64,000 nucleotides of DNA, taken from positions 310,001 through 374,000 of the forward strand of contig CAJMMO010000002.1 of the NCBI GenBank assembly GCA_905214545.1, read 5' to 3'. The DNA comes from an uncultured bacterium. Lineage in GTDB: Bacteria > Bacillota > Bacilli > Lactobacillales > Lactobacillaceae. Position 1 is the stretch's first letter; every line of letters begins with the position of its first letter. The position numbers and the translations under genes were made by a program. Of this stretch, positions 31,515-41,572 are shown in pieces. The notes under the pieces are model-generated. The model had not been told where the DNA came from and searched no databases. It saw only the letters and a program-made list of their open reading frames with translations.

Positions 31515-32900
31515 ATGAGCCAATTATTGACGGAATTTGATACGATCGCGGCTATTTCGACCCCAATTGGCGAAGGCGGCATTTCTATCGTGCGCATGTC
31601 GGGGGATGAGGCCCTGCAGATTGCGAGCCGCGTCTTCCACGGCCCGGATTTGACCAAGGTCAAGTCGCACACCATTCACTACGGGCGGATCTTTGACCCG
31701 GAAAGCGGCGAGACCATCGACGAGGTCTTAGTGAGCGTCATGCTGGCGCCGAAGACCTTTACCCGGGAAAACATCGTCGAAATCAACTGCCACGGCGGTA
31801 TCTTAGTCACTAACCGCATCTTGCAGGTCTTGCTGGCTAACGGCGCCCGCATGGCCGACCCCGGCGAATTTACCAAACGCGCCTTTGTTCACGGCCGCAT
31901 CGACCTGACCCAGGCCGAAAGTGTCATGGACATCGTGCGGGCCAAGACCGACAAGTCGCGCCAGGTTGCCGAAAGGCAGCTGGCCGGCGGCTTGATGAAG
32001 ACCATCAAGGACCTGCGCCAAGAGATCTTGGACACCCTGGCCAATGTCGAAGTCAACATCGACTACCCTGAATACGACGCCGACCAGGTCACCGCCGAAA
32101 AAATGAGTGCGACGGCCCAAGACGTCCGCGGCAAGATCGAAAAGCTGCTGGCAACTGCCCAGGAAGGCACGATCATGCGCAACGGCCTGGCGACCGCCAT
32201 CGTCGGCCGGCCGAACGTCGGCAAGTCTTCCCTGCTCAACTACATGACTAAGGGTGACAAGGCCATCGTCACCGACGTTGCCGGCACCACCCGCGACACC
32301 TTGGAAGAATACGTCTCAGTCAAGGGCGTGCCGCTGGAATTGATCGACACCGCCGGCATCCATAAGACCGACGACAAGGTTGAAAAAATCGGCGTGGAAC
32401 GGTCCAAGCAAGCGATCCAGCGGGCCGACTTAGTCCTGCTCTTGCTGGATGCCAACCAGGACTTGACGCCCGAAGATCTCAGCCTTTTGGACTATACCAA
32501 GGGCAAAAAGCGGATCATCATCTTAAACAAACAAGACCTGGGGCAGAACCTGGACGCGGACGAAATCAGTAAAAAGTACGCCTGCCCGGTTGTCTCGACC
32601 TCGATTCTCCAGCAGCAAAACCTGGACCAGCTCGAAGAACTGATCAAAAAGCTCTTCTTCAAGGGCATCGAAAACTCCAACTCGCAGGTCATGGTCACCA
32701 ACCAGCGCCAAGAAGGCCTGTTGCGCAAGGTGAAAAAGCAGCTCGACGACGTGATCAATGCGGTCGAACAAGGCATCCCCGTCGACATCGCCCAGATCGA
32801 CTTCCGCGGCGCCTGGAATACCTTAGGCGAGATCACCGGCGAAAGCGCGCCAGACGAATTGATTACGCAACTGTTCAGCCAGTTCTGTTTAGGAAAGTAG
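31515..32900 (+). CDS. mnmE: tRNA modification GTPase MnmE
   Basis: Works with MnmG to add carboxymethylaminomethyl groups to U34 of certain tRNAs; 461 residues. The N-terminal folate-binding domain ([20 protein letters not shown]) is followed by a helical domain and an inserted G domain with [18 protein letters not shown] and NKQD. It ends FSQFCLGK with the conserved Cys. AAAGGCAGGTAAAA supports the start. mnmG follows after 6 bp. Confidence 0.97.
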   Translation: MSQLLTEFDTIAAISTPIGEGGISIVRMSGDEALQIASRVFHGPDLTKVKSHTIHYGRIFDPESGETIDEVLVSVMLAPKTFTRENIVEINCHGGILVTNRILQVLLANGARMADPGEFTKRAFVHGRIDLTQAESVMDIVRAKTDKSRQVAERQLAGGLMKTIKDLRQEILDTLANVEVNIDYPEYDADQVTAEKMSATAQDVRGKIEKLLATAQEGTIMRNGLATAIVGRPNVGKSSLLNYMTKGDKAIVTDVAGTTRDTLEEYVSVKGVPLELIDTAGIHKTDDKVEKIGVERSKQAIQRADLVLLLLDANQDLTPEDLSLLDYTKGKKRIIILNKQDLGQNLDADEISKKYACPVVSTSILQQQNLDQLEELIKKLFFKGIENSNSQVMVTNQRQEGLLRKVKKQLDDVINAVEQGIPVDIAQIDFRGAWNTLGEITGESAPDELITQLFSQFCLGK

Positions 32901-32906
32901 GCACAT

Positions 32907-34796
32907 ATGAAAACATACGATTCAAGCGATTATGACGTTATTGTAGTTGGCGCCGGCCACGCGGGCTGCGAGGCTGCCTTAGCCGCCGCCCACATGGGCG
33001 AAAAAACGCTCCTGCTCACCATCGGCTTAGATATGGTGGCCTTCATGCCGTGCAACCCTTCCGTCGGCGGCCCGGCCAAAGGCACTGTCGTGCGCGAAAT
33101 TGACGCTTTGGGCGGCCAGATGGGTAAAAACATCGACGCCACCTACATCCAGATGCGGATGCTGAACACGGGCAAGGGCCCGGCTGTCCGCGCGCTGCGG
33201 GCCCAGGCCGACAAGTGGCAGTACCACGAGCACATGAAAGACGTCATCGAAAACACCCCGAACCTGACCCTGCGCCAGGCGATTGCCGACGAAATCATCG
33301 TCGAAGACGGCAAGTGCCGCGGCGTCATCACCAACACCGGGGCCCGCTACCGCGCCAAGAGCGTCGTCTTGACCACCGGGACTGCGGCCCGCGGCCGGAT
33401 CATCATCGGCGAGCTGACCTATTCTTCGGGCCCGAACAACACGATCCCTTCGATCAAGCTGCCGGAAAACCTGGAGAAAAACGGCTTCAAGCTGCGCCGC
33501 TTCAAGACCGGGACCCCGCCGCGCGTCAACGGCAAGACCATCGACTATTCAAAGACTGAAGAAGAACCCGGTGACAAGATTCCGCGTCATTTTTCATTTG
33601 AAAGCAAAGACAGCGACTATTTAACTAAGCAGATCTCCTGCTGGATGACCTACACCAACCCGAAGACCCACGAGATCATCAAGGCCAACTTGGACCGCGC
33701 GCCGATGTTCTCCGGGATCATCAAGGGCGTCGGCCCGCGCTACTGCCCTTCTATTGAAGACAAGGTCGTGCGCTTTGCCGACAAGGACCGCCACCAGCTT
33801 TTCTTAGAGCCGGAAGGCAGACACACTAAGGAAGTCTACGTCGGCGACCTGTCGACCTCCATGCCGGAAGAAATCCAGCTCAAGATGCTGCACTCTATCG
33901 CCGGCCTGGAACACGCCGAACTGATGCGGCCGGGCTACGCCATCGAATACGACGTCATCGAGCCTTGGCAGCTGAAGCACACCTTGGAAACTAAGAAGAT
34001 CGCCCACCTGTTTACTGCCGGCCAGATGAACGGGACCTCCGGCTACGAAGAAGCGGCCGGCCAGGGCCTGATCGCGGGGATCAACGCCGCGCTGTCTGCC
34101 CAAGGCAAGCCGGGCTTTACCCTGCAGCGGGATGAGGCCTACATCGGCGTGCTGATCGACGACCTAGTGACCAAGGGCACCAACGAGCCTTACCGCTTGC
34201 TGACGAGCCGGGCCGAATACCGCCTGCTTTTGCGCCACGACAACGCCGACCTGCGTTTGACTGAGTACGGCCACAAGCTTGGCCTCATTTCAGAGGAACG
34301 CTACGCCGCTTTTGAAGAAAAGAAAAAGCAGATTGCGGCCTTAAACAAGAAGCTGGGTGAAATCACCATCCACCCGACTGATGAGGTCAACGCCTTTTTG
34401 CAAAAGATCGGCCAAGACAAGCTGAGTGCCGGCTTAAAGGCCAACGTCTTTTTGCGCCGGCCGCACGTCACAGTCGACGACATCGCGGAACTGTCCGACA
34501 CCGAATTAGACTTTGACCGCTACGTCAAAGAACAGGTCGAAATCACGACCAAGTACGCCGGCTACATCAAAAAAGAAGAGGTCCAAGTGGCCCGCCTGCA
34601 CCGGCAGGAAGCCAAGAAGATCCCGGCCGACATCGACTACGAAAACATCGACGGCCTGGCCACCGAAGCCCGGCAGAAGTTCGAGAAGATCAGACCGGAA
34701 TCTCTGGCCCAGGCCGAGCGGATCTCCGGCGTCAACCCGGCCGACTTGGCCATCTTGGCGGTTTACATTCAGCAAGGCAAGTACAGCAAAAAATAG
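32907..34796 (+). CDS. mnmG: tRNA uridine modification enzyme MnmG
   Basis: FAD-dependent partner of MnmE, 629 residues. The dinucleotide fold is [21 protein letters not shown] near residues 10-30, followed by [20 protein letters not shown] and the conserved [17 protein letters not shown]. The C-terminal helical domain contacts MnmE. Usual length. The parS-like site begins two bases after its stop. Confidence 0.97.
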   Translation: MKTYDSSDYDVIVVGAGHAGCEAALAAAHMGEKTLLLTIGLDMVAFMPCNPSVGGPAKGTVVREIDALGGQMGKNIDATYIQMRMLNTGKGPAVRALRAQADKWQYHEHMKDVIENTPNLTLRQAIADEIIVEDGKCRGVITNTGARYRAKSVVLTTGTAARGRIIIGELTYSSGPNNTIPSIKLPENLEKNGFKLRRFKTGTPPRVNGKTIDYSKTEEEPGDKIPRHFSFESKDSDYLTKQISCWMTYTNPKTHEIIKANLDRAPMFSGIIKGVGPRYCPSIEDKVVRFADKDRHQLFLEPEGRHTKEVYVGDLSTSMPEEIQLKMLHSIAGLEHAELMRPGYAIEYDVIEPWQLKHTLETKKIAHLFTAGQMNGTSGYEEAAGQGLIAGINAALSAQGKPGFTLQRDEAYIGVLIDDLVTKGTNEPYRLLTSRAEYRLLLRHDNADLRLTEYGHKLGLISEERYAAFEEKKKQIAALNKKLGEITIHPTDEVNAFLQKIGQDKLSAGLKANVFLRRPHVTVDDIAELSDTELDFDRYVKEQVEITTKYAGYIKKEEVQVARLHRQEAKKIPADIDYENIDGLATEARQKFEKIRPESLAQAERISGVNPADLAILAVYIQQGKYSKK

Positions 34797-34797
34797 A

Positions 34798-34813
34798 CGT
34801 TTCACGTGAAACC
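34798..34813. other. parS-like centromere site
   Basis: CGTTTCACGTGAAACC contains the perfect 14-bp parS core GTTTCACGTGAAAC; only the outer bases differ from TGTTTCACGTGAAACA. It lies between mnmG and gnd, about 5-6 kb from oriC, where ParB/Spo0J sites are expected. No parB is in this window. Confidence 0.8.
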
Positions 34814-34820
34814 AATTTTA

Positions 34821-34835
34821 ATTATCAATGATAAT
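34821..34835. promoter_or_regulatory. 7-1-7 palindrome in the gnd promoter
   Basis: ATTATCAATGATAAT is a perfect inverted repeat just ahead of a TAAAAT -10 box, and it would overlap the -35 region. Candidate operator, regulator unknown. Confidence 0.4.
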
Positions 34836-34882
34836 AGGGTAAAATTTTTGCTGGAATCATAATGCAAGCCAGGAGGATTAAC

Positions 34883-36271
34883 ATGCAGCAATTTGGTGTA
34901 ATTGGTTTAGCTGTCATGGGCAAAAACCTTGCCCTCAACGTCAAAAGACACGGCTTTTCGGTCTCATGCTTCAGCATTGACCAGCCGGAAGTCGACGCCA
35001 TGCAAAAGTACGCTGACGACCAGCTGAAGGCCTATAACAGCTGGGAAGAGTTCGTGGCCAGCTTGGAAAAGCCGCGCAAGATTTTAGTGCAGATCAAGGC
35101 CGGCAAGCCGGTCGACGAGACCCTGCAAAAGCTGATGACCCTGCTTGAACCAGGCGACATCGTCATCGACGGCGGCAACTCCAACTTCCACGACACCACC
35201 CGCCGCTACCATGAATTGGAAGAAAAAGGTCTCCACTTCATCGGCATGGGCGTGTCCGGCGGCGAGCAAGGCGCCTTGAACGGCCCAGCGCTGATGCCGG
35301 GCGGGGATGAGGAAGCTTACAACGAGGTCGCTCCGATCTTAGAGGCCATTGCCGCTAAGACTGACGACGGCCGCCCTTGTGTCTCCTACATCGGGCCTGA
35401 AAGCAGCGGCCACTACGTCAAGATGGTCCACAACGGCATCGAATACGGCATCATGCAGGAAATCTGCGAAGTCTACGACCTGCTGCGCAAGGCCGGCCGC
35501 ATGGACAATGAAGAGATGGCCGACCTTTTCTCAGAATGGGATGAGGGTGACTTAGGCAGCTACTTAGTCCACATCACCAGCAAGATCTTGCGGCAAAAAG
35601 ATGAGCTGACTGACGGCTACATCGTGGATCACATCTTAAACGTCGCTTCCTACAAGGGGACCGGCAACTGGATGCTCGAAGACGCCATCCGCTTAGGCGC
35701 CCCGATCTCCGTGACCGCCGAGGCCGTTTTAAGCCGGTTCATGTCCAAGGCCGCCTTTAAAGACGGCTCAGCCAAGTCTTTGGCTGCCGGCATCAAGTTC
35801 CCGAACCTGGCGAAGAACCTGGGCAGCGCCCTGCTGTTGGCCCAGACCGTCAGCTATGTCCAAGGCTTCGACCAGCTGCACATGGCAGCGCAAGCCTACG
35901 GCTGGGACCTGCACTACCCGGCCATCGCCCAAAACTGGGAGGCCGGCTGCATCATCCGCTCCAAGACCTTGCTTAAAATTGAAAAGGCCTACCGGGAACA
36001 AAAGGACTTGGCTAGTCTGTTCAAAGCCCCTGCTTTTGCCAAAATGCTGAAGCAGAACCTGGAAAGTCTGCGGGCAGTTTTGATGATCGCCCTGCAGGCC
36101 CACGTGCCAACCCCTGCTTTGAGCGCAGCCATGAACTACCTGGAATCGCTGTTTAATCCAAGCTTGCCAGCCAACCTGCTGCAGGGCCAGCGCGACTACT
36201 TCGGCGCGCACACCTACCTGCGCAATGACCGGCCAGGCACTTTTCACACGGAATGGTACGCTGAAAAATAA
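34883..36271 (+). CDS. gnd: 6-phosphogluconate dehydrogenase (decarboxylating)
   Basis: Oxidises 6-phosphogluconate to ribulose 5-phosphate, CO2 and NADPH in the cytoplasm; 462 residues. The N-terminal nucleotide fold is FGVIGLAVMGKNLALNV, the substrate region is IDGGNSNFHDTTRR near 100-115, the catalytic lysine lies in YVKMVHNGIEYG near 180, and the C-terminal RDYFGAHTYLR is typical. ATG 34883 follows CAGGAGGATTAAC. The stop and the next ATG share one base (TAATG). Confidence 0.97.
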   Translation: MQQFGVIGLAVMGKNLALNVKRHGFSVSCFSIDQPEVDAMQKYADDQLKAYNSWEEFVASLEKPRKILVQIKAGKPVDETLQKLMTLLEPGDIVIDGGNSNFHDTTRRYHELEEKGLHFIGMGVSGGEQGALNGPALMPGGDEEAYNEVAPILEAIAAKTDDGRPCVSYIGPESSGHYVKMVHNGIEYGIMQEICEVYDLLRKAGRMDNEEMADLFSEWDEGDLGSYLVHITSKILRQKDELTDGYIVDHILNVASYKGTGNWMLEDAIRLGAPISVTAEAVLSRFMSKAAFKDGSAKSLAAGIKFPNLAKNLGSALLLAQTVSYVQGFDQLHMAAQAYGWDLHYPAIAQNWEAGCIIRSKTLLKIEKAYREQKDLASLFKAPAFAKMLKQNLESLRAVLMIALQAHVPTPALSAAMNYLESLFNPSLPANLLQGQRDYFGAHTYLRNDRPGTFHTEWYAEK

Positions 36272-37851
36272 TGAATAAGCGTAAGAATAAAAGTGCATCA
36301 TTAAATTTGACTTTGTTGTTGGAAGCCCTGCTGGTCGGCGTACTGGCGGGCTTTGTCGTTGGTTTCTTCCGCTGGGGCATCGCCCAGACTTCGGCCTTTT
36401 GGCTGCACGCCTTCCAGCTGGCCCACCAAAATGTCTGGTGGCTGTTAGCCATTGCGGCCGGCTTTACCGCGATCGCCTTTATCGCCGGCTGGTTTGTCAA
36501 ACAGTACCCGCACGTCGGCGGCTCCGGGATTCCTGAAGTCAAGCTGCAGATGGAGGGCAAGCTGCACCTGCAGTGGTTTCCGATCTTATGGCGCAAGCTC
36601 GTCGGCGGCATCCTGGTCATCGGCACGGGCCTGTTCTTAGGCCCGGAAGGACCGTCTTTGCAGCTGGGCTCTTCACTTGGCCAAGGCGTTGGCGAAAAGA
36701 CCGGGCAGACGGCCAGCAACAGACGGGTTTTGCTGGCGACCGGCGCGGCCAGCGGTTTAGCGGCCGCCTTTGGCGCCCCGCTGAGCGGCGCGCTGTTTGT
36801 CTTGGAAGAAATCTTCCATAACTTCTCGCCGCGAGTTTGGCTGAATGCGCTGGTCGGCGCGATCGCGGCTAACTTCGTGGTGTCGAACATCTTCGGCCAG
36901 CACCCGTCCTTAGCCATCGCCTACAACCACCCCTTCCCGCTGCCTTACTACTGGCAGCTGATCTTGTTAGGGATCGTCTTAGGCCTGCTGGGCCACCTCT
37001 ACAAGTGGGGCCTGTTTACCGGCAAGAAGATCAATAAAAAGATCACCTGGCTTCCTATGTGGCTGCACGGCTTAATTCCGTTAATGCTGCTGCTGCCGAT
37101 CATGTACTTCGTGCCGCTGACCATGGGTCCCGGCAACCGCCTGATCCTGTCTTTGCCAGGGATGATCGCACACGCTGGCAGCTCGACTGCTTTAGTTGAA
37201 CGGCTGCTGATCACGCTGGTCTTGTACTACCTGCTGCGGCTGGTCTTTTCGATCATTTCCTATGACTCCGGCCTGCCAAGCGGCATCTTCTTGCCGATCC
37301 TGACGATGGGCGCCTTGATCGGGGCCAGCTTCGGCCTGCTTATGGTGCGGTTGGGCCTGCTGCCGGCGCGCTATGTCATCAACTTGCTGATCTTTGCGAT
37401 GGCGGGCGCTTTTGCGGCAGTCATCCGGGCACCTTTTACCGCGATTATCCTGATCACCGAGATGGTCGGGTCGCTGCTGCACCTGATGCCCTTGGTCGTC
37501 GTCTCGCTGTTCGCCATTTTGACCGACGAATTCTTAGGCGGCAAGCCGATCTACGGCCAACTGGCCAGCCTGATGGTTTGTGAAAAAGAAGATGGCGCAG
37601 TGAACGGCCGCGAGGGTCAGTTGACCGTGTCCGTGTTTAACAGCAGCAAGCTCGTCGGCAAACGCGTCTCAGAGGTCGCCTGGCCGGCTGACACGCTGGT
37701 GAAGACAATCCAGCGGGATGGCCAGGCAGTCATCCCTAGCGGGCAGACACAGATCGTAGCGGGCGATATGCTGGTCATGGAGGTCGCCGAAGACAAACGC
37801 GGCGAAGTCTATGACGCCATGCGCAAGCTGCAGGGTGTGTCTTTAGGCTAA
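36271..37851 (+). CDS. ClC-family chloride channel/transporter with RCK_C-like domain
   Basis: Membrane protein of 526 residues with 10-12 hydrophobic segments and ClC filter motifs: GGSGIPEVK near residues 84-92, GPEGPSLQLGSSLGQG (gating Glu in EGP) near 124-139 and SGIFLPILTMGALIGA near 330-345. After the membrane part, residues 440-526 form a TrkA-C/RCK_C-like regulatory domain (LVGKRVSEVAWPADTLVKTIQRDGQ). Expected to move chloride, perhaps coupled to protons for acid resistance; direction and coupling are inferred. Translationally coupled to gnd. Confidence 0.88.
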   Translation: MNKRKNKSASLNLTLLLEALLVGVLAGFVVGFFRWGIAQTSAFWLHAFQLAHQNVWWLLAIAAGFTAIAFIAGWFVKQYPHVGGSGIPEVKLQMEGKLHLQWFPILWRKLVGGILVIGTGLFLGPEGPSLQLGSSLGQGVGEKTGQTASNRRVLLATGAASGLAAAFGAPLSGALFVLEEIFHNFSPRVWLNALVGAIAANFVVSNIFGQHPSLAIAYNHPFPLPYYWQLILLGIVLGLLGHLYKWGLFTGKKINKKITWLPMWLHGLIPLMLLLPIMYFVPLTMGPGNRLILSLPGMIAHAGSSTALVERLLITLVLYYLLRLVFSIISYDSGLPSGIFLPILTMGALIGASFGLLMVRLGLLPARYVINLLIFAMAGAFAAVIRAPFTAIILITEMVGSLLHLMPLVVVSLFAILTDEFLGGKPIYGQLASLMVCEKEDGAVNGREGQLTVSVFNSSKLVGKRVSEVAWPADTLVKTIQRDGQAVIPSGQTQIVAGDMLVMEVAEDKRGEVYDAMRKLQGVSLG

Positions 37852-37861
37852 AAAGAGCAAT

Positions 37862-37899
37862 AAAAAAAGAGGTTCACCATTTGGTGAACCTCTTTTTTT
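37862..37899. terminator. Bidirectional terminator between clc and dgk
   Basis: Perfect stem AAAGAGGTTCACC/GGTGAACCTCTTT with A- and T-runs on both sides, shared by convergent genes. Confidence 0.92.
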
Positions 37900-37902
37900 G
37901 CT

Positions 37903-38577
37903 TTAGGCTTGCTCGCCCGGCTGCCAGTCGGCAGGCAGGTTGCCCAATTCTTTAAGCTTGGCGACGATCATGTCCAAGACAGTCTGCTTGTCTTCTTCGT
38001 TGGCCATGAAGTCTAGTTTATCGCCATCGATCTTGATCTTCGGCGAGTAGTTGTAGTTTTCGTACCACGGGCCGTAGTAGCGCAGCAGCCGCTTGTAGTA
38101 GTCCTCCAGGGTCGGGTCGTAGCTGACCTGTTCGTAGGAGCGGCCGCGTTTTTGGATCCGCTTGATCATCGTCGGGTAGGACACGTCGATGTGGACCAGC
38201 AGGTCCGGCCTTTTCTTCGGCATGCGGTCGAGCTCATTCATCATGGACATGAGCAGGTTGTCGTAGGTCTTGATCTCGATTGGCGTTGCCCGGCCGATGT
38301 CCGCGTTCATGTGGAAGAAGAGCGAGTCTTCGTAGATCGAGCGGTCCAGCACGTTGTTATCTTCGGTCAAAGCCTTTTTAATACTGTGAAAACGGGTGTT
38401 CAGGAAGAAAATCTGCAACAGGAAGGCATACTTTTTCGGGTCCTTGTAAAACAAAGGCAGCACCGGGTTGTTGTCTACACTCTCATAGAAGGGCTTGGTA
38501 TGCAGATAATCAGCTAAAATTTCGGTTAAACTGGATTTACCGGCTCCAATTGGGCCACTTAAGATAATAACTGTCAT
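37903..38577 (-). CDS. dgk: Deoxynucleoside kinase, dGK-type subunit
   Basis: Phosphorylates deoxyguanosine (salvage), 224 residues. P-loop [10 protein letters not shown] at 7-16, the DRS motif in [14 protein letters not shown], and the LID region [12 protein letters not shown]. It is closely related to the gene upstream; in Lactobacillus acidophilus such tandem genes encode the two subunits of a dAK/dGK heterodimer of 215 and 224 residues, matching the lengths here. AAGAAGGAACGTG precedes the ATG. A 16-bp gap follows dak. Confidence 0.88.
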   Translation of the reverse strand: MTVIILSGPIGAGKSSLTEILADYLHTKPFYESVDNNPVLPLFYKDPKKYAFLLQIFFLNTRFHSIKKALTEDNNVLDRSIYEDSLFFHMNADIGRATPIEIKTYDNLLMSMMNELDRMPKKRPDLLVHIDVSYPTMIKRIQKRGRSYEQVSYDPTLEDYYKRLLRYYGPWYENYNYSPKIKIDGDKLDFMANEEDKQTVLDMIVAKLKELGNLPADWQPGEQA

Positions 38578-38593
38578 CACGTTCCTTCTTAGA

Positions 38594-39238
38594 TTATAAG
38601 TTGCCGATTTCTTTCAGCTTTTGGTCGATCATGGCCAGCACTTCCTGCTTGGCGTTGTCATCGGCCATAAAGTCGTATTTGTCGCCGTCAATTTCGATCT
38701 TCGGCGATTGGTCGTATTGTTCAAACCACGGTTCGTAGTAGCTCTGCAGGCGCTTGTAGTAGTCGCGCAGGCTTGGGTCGGTGTCGACCTGCTCGTAGGA
38801 GCGGCCGCGCTTTTTAATGCGCTCTAACATCGTGTCCAGCGAGGCGTGGATGTAGATCAGCAGGTCAGGCTTTTTCGACGGATTGCCCGGCACACTCTCC
38901 ATCATGTTGTGCAGCAAGTCGTCGTAGATTGCGAACTCTGTCGGGTCAGCGATCCCGCTATCGACGTTCATCTTGAAAAAGATTTCGTCTTCGTAAATTG
39001 AACGGTCGAGAACATTGTTCTGGGCTGATAAGGCCTCGTTGATCTCAATCAGCCGGTAGTTCATCAGATAAATGTTCAATAAGAAGGTGTAGCGCTTCAT
39101 GTCCTTGTAGTACAGAGGCAGGACAGGGTTCTTATCTGGGTGCTCATAGTAAGCGTTGGAATGCAGATGATCTGCCAAAATTTTGGTTAAACTGGATTTA
39201 CCGGCTCCAATTGGCCCGCTCAAAACAATAACTGTCAT
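38594..39238 (-). CDS. dak: Deoxynucleoside kinase, dAK-type subunit
   Basis: Phosphorylates deoxyadenosine, 214-215 residues. P-loop [10 protein letters not shown] at 7-16, [26 protein letters not shown]. The first 16 or so residues and the ribosome site are almost identical to those of dgk, indicating duplication with later conversion. First gene of the pair. Its leader holds an 11-bp inverted repeat (39254-39296). The assignment of dAK versus dGK rests on length and order, not on proof. Confidence 0.85.
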   Translation of the reverse strand: MTVIVLSGPIGAGKSSLTKILADHLHSNAYYEHPDKNPVLPLYYKDMKRYTFLLNIYLMNYRLIEINEALSAQNNVLDRSIYEDEIFFKMNVDSGIADPTEFAIYDDLLHNMMESVPGNPSKKPDLLIYIHASLDTMLERIKKRGRSYEQVDTDPSLRDYYKRLQSYYEPWFEQYDQSPKIEIDGDKYDFMADDNAKQEVLAMIDQKLKEIGNL

Positions 39239-39253
39239 CACGTTCTTTCTTCA

Positions 39254-39296
39254 TCAATATCTTGTTACGCCACTCAATAATAGACCAAGATATTGA
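39254..39296 (-). repeat. 11-bp inverted repeat in the dak leader
   Basis: TCAATATCTTG at 39254-39264 and CAAGATATTGA at 39286-39296 are perfect complements separated by 21 bp, just before the dak ribosome site. It could be an operator or an mRNA hairpin. Confidence 0.7.
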
Positions 39297-39396
39297 GGTT
39301 GAACAGAAAGTATAATTCAATTTTTTTGTCAAATTTTTGCATGATGCACAAAACGCGTCGTGATGGGATGCCAAAAATTTTAACCAAATTGACACA

Positions 39397-39437
39397 AAAA
39401 AGGACCTGCCCTTTTTCAGAGCAAGTCCTTTTTTAAA
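39397..39437 (-). terminator. Terminator of the nucleoside transporter operon
   Basis: Stem AAAAAAGGACTTGC with GCAGGTCCTTTTTT and runs of T on the minus strand, 11 bp past nupC. Confidence 0.85.
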
Positions 39438-39447
39438 TTCAGAATTA

Positions 39448-40404
39448 TTATTTTGATTTGATGTAGTTGACACCGTCTGCCTTTGGCGCAACGGATGAGC
39501 CAAGGAAGGCAACCAAAACGATAATCGTGATGACGTAAGGCGCAATCTGCAGGTAAACTGACGGCACTGAAGAAATGCCCGGCAGCTGACTGCCGATGAT
39601 ACTCATACTTTGTGCAAAGCCGAAGAACAAGGCAGACCACATCGCACCGATTGGGTTCCATTTACCAAAGATCATTGCGGCCAGGGACATGAAACCTTGC
39701 CCGACGATGGTGGAAATGGAGAAGTTACCGGAAATTGATTGGGCGAAGACCGCACCGCCGATACCGCCTAAGACACCGGAGATCAGAACACCGGCGTAGC
39801 GCATGGCGTAAACGTTAACACCCAAGGTGTCGGCCGCTTGCGGGTTTTCACCGCAGGCACGCAGCCGCAGACCAAACTTGGTCTTAAACAAGATCCACCA
39901 GGACAGCACTGCGACCAAGATCGCAATCCAGGCAGGGGCGGAAGTGTTCTTGAAGAAGATCGGCCCGAGCACTGGAATCTTGGCTAAGCCTGGGAATGAG
40001 AAGTAACCAAAGTTTTGGCTGATGTTTTCGGTCTGGCCTTTGTTGTAAATGGCCTTGATCAGGAAGACACCTAATGGCGGAGCCAGCAGGTTCAGCACAG
40101 TACCGGAAATGATGTGGTCGGCTCTGAAGTTAATCGTAGCGACCGCGTGCAGAACGGAGAGCAGCAGGCCTGCGATGGCCCCCACCAAGACACCAAGCCA
40201 AGGAGTGGCATCACCGAATTGCTTAGCAAAGGTCAGGTTAAAGACAATTGCTGAGAAGGCACCGGCGGTCATGATACCTTCCAAACCAACGTTAACGATA
40301 CCGCCGTGTTCACTGAAGGCACCACCGATGGCGGTGAAGATCATCGGCGCTGAATAAACCAGCGTTGAGGAAACAATCAGCGCTAACATACTAACGAAAC
40401 TCAT
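39448..40404 (-). CDS. nupC: Nucleoside ABC transporter permease (NupC/YufQ-like)
   Basis: Permease of 318 residues of the BPD_transp_2 family with eight or more hydrophobic segments. Family features: GGAFSEHGGIVNVGLEGIMTAGAFSA near residues 28-53 and GENPQAADTLGVNV near 188-200. Works with the adjacent permease, the duplicated ATPase and the BmpA lipoprotein to import nucleosides, as shown for related systems in lactic acid bacteria. Start overlaps the upstream stop. Confidence 0.88.
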   Translation of the reverse strand: MSFVSMLALIVSSTLVYSAPMIFTAIGGAFSEHGGIVNVGLEGIMTAGAFSAIVFNLTFAKQFGDATPWLGVLVGAIAGLLLSVLHAVATINFRADHIISGTVLNLLAPPLGVFLIKAIYNKGQTENISQNFGYFSFPGLAKIPVLGPIFFKNTSAPAWIAILVAVLSWWILFKTKFGLRLRACGENPQAADTLGVNVYAMRYAGVLISGVLGGIGGAVFAQSISGNFSISTIVGQGFMSLAAMIFGKWNPIGAMWSALFFGFAQSMSIIGSQLPGISSVPSVYLQIAPYVITIIVLVAFLGSSVAPKADGVNYIKSK

Positions 40405-41570
40405 TATTTGCTGCCTCCTTTGTCGGCGGGTGACCCTGGTTGTTTATCGGCCAACGCCTGCGCTTTCTTTTCCGCGACTTCGTTTTTCTTGCTGTGGAAT
40501 TGCTGCATCTTGCGGTCTCTGTCAGTCTTGAACAGCAAGCCGATGACGTAGTTGATACCTACGAAGAAGATGATGGCAGCGATAACAATTGAAACGATTT
40601 CGTAAGGGATCCCGGCCAGGGTTTGCATACCCAAGCCGCCGATCTTCAGGATACTGAACAGCAAGGCTGCCAGCAGGATGCCGACGGCACCTCCGCTGCC
40701 CAGCAGGGCAACTGACATACCGTCCCAGCCGATGTCCAGGGTAGCAGTCTGGGTGAAGTAGTTTTGGTAAGTCCCCAGGCCTTGGACAACGCCGCCCAGG
40801 CCACAGAAGGCACCGGACAGAAGCATTGAAACGATGATGTTCTTGTTAGCTGACATACCAGCGTATTGGCTGGCGTATCTGTTCAAACCTACGGCCTTGA
40901 TTTCAAAACCGGTCGTAGTGTTCTTCATCAAAATGTAGTAGATGACGATACAGATCAAAGCGATAAAGATACCGGTGTTGATTCTGGAACCGCCAAACAT
41001 GTTGGTCAGCCATGGTACTTGCAGGCTGCCGTTTGCTGAAACGTTCTTAGTGGCGTCGGTACTTACACGCAAGCTCTTGCTCATCGTGTGCTGCATCAGG
41101 TATTGGCTGCTGTACAAGACGATGTAGTTCAGCATGATGGTCGTGATAACTTCGTTAGTCCCGAAGTAGGCTCTCAAGACACCTGCAATGCCGGCTACGA
41201 TCGCACCTGCGACGATACCGATGATCATTGCGATTGGGATCAGCAGGTAGGATGGCATGTGCGGGTGAGCCAGGACGAACCAAATTGATGACAGCCAGCC
41301 GGCTTGCGCCTGGCCTGGCAGACCGATGTTGAAGAAACCGGCCGTGTTGGCAATTGAGAAGCCGATGGCAATTAAGATCAGCGGTTCGGCTTCACGGATA
41401 GTTTCACCGATACCGTTCATCGAACCCAGCGCACTGGAGAACATTGAGCCGTAGGCTTCAATCGGGTTGTAGCTCCAAATCATCATGATAATGGCCCCGA
41501 TGATGAAGCCAGCTATAACTGAGATGACCGGGACTAGGATATTTTTGGCTTTCGTACTTACTTTAAACAA
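40404..41570 (-). CDS. nupB: Nucleoside ABC transporter permease (NupB/YufP-like)
   Basis: Permease of 388 residues. GAFCGLGGVVQGLGTYQNY and IGLPGQAQAGWLSSIWF match the BPD_transp_2 family. The hydrophilic C-terminal tail is rich in Lys, Gln and Ala. The start codon is TTG at 41570, preceded by GAGGGATAACC. It sits two bases behind the ATPase gene and overlaps nupC. Confidence 0.87.
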   Translation of the reverse strand: MFKVSTKAKNILVPVISVIAGFIIGAIIMMIWSYNPIEAYGSMFSSALGSMNGIGETIREAEPLILIAIGFSIANTAGFFNIGLPGQAQAGWLSSIWFVLAHPHMPSYLLIPIAMIIGIVAGAIVAGIAGVLRAYFGTNEVITTIMLNYIVLYSSQYLMQHTMSKSLRVSTDATKNVSANGSLQVPWLTNMFGGSRINTGIFIALICIVIYYILMKNTTTGFEIKAVGLNRYASQYAGMSANKNIIVSMLLSGAFCGLGGVVQGLGTYQNYFTQTATLDIGWDGMSVALLGSGGAVGILLAALLFSILKIGGLGMQTLAGIPYEIVSIVIAAIIFFVGINYVIGLLFKTDRDRKMQQFHSKKNEVAEKKAQALADKQPGSPADKGGSK

Positions 41571-41572
41571 GG

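Noticed and set aside
36153..36917. 254-codon minus-strand frame opposite the start of the ClC gene
   Set aside because: Antisense to a clear ClC protein with conserved motifs; composition is that of a shadow frame.
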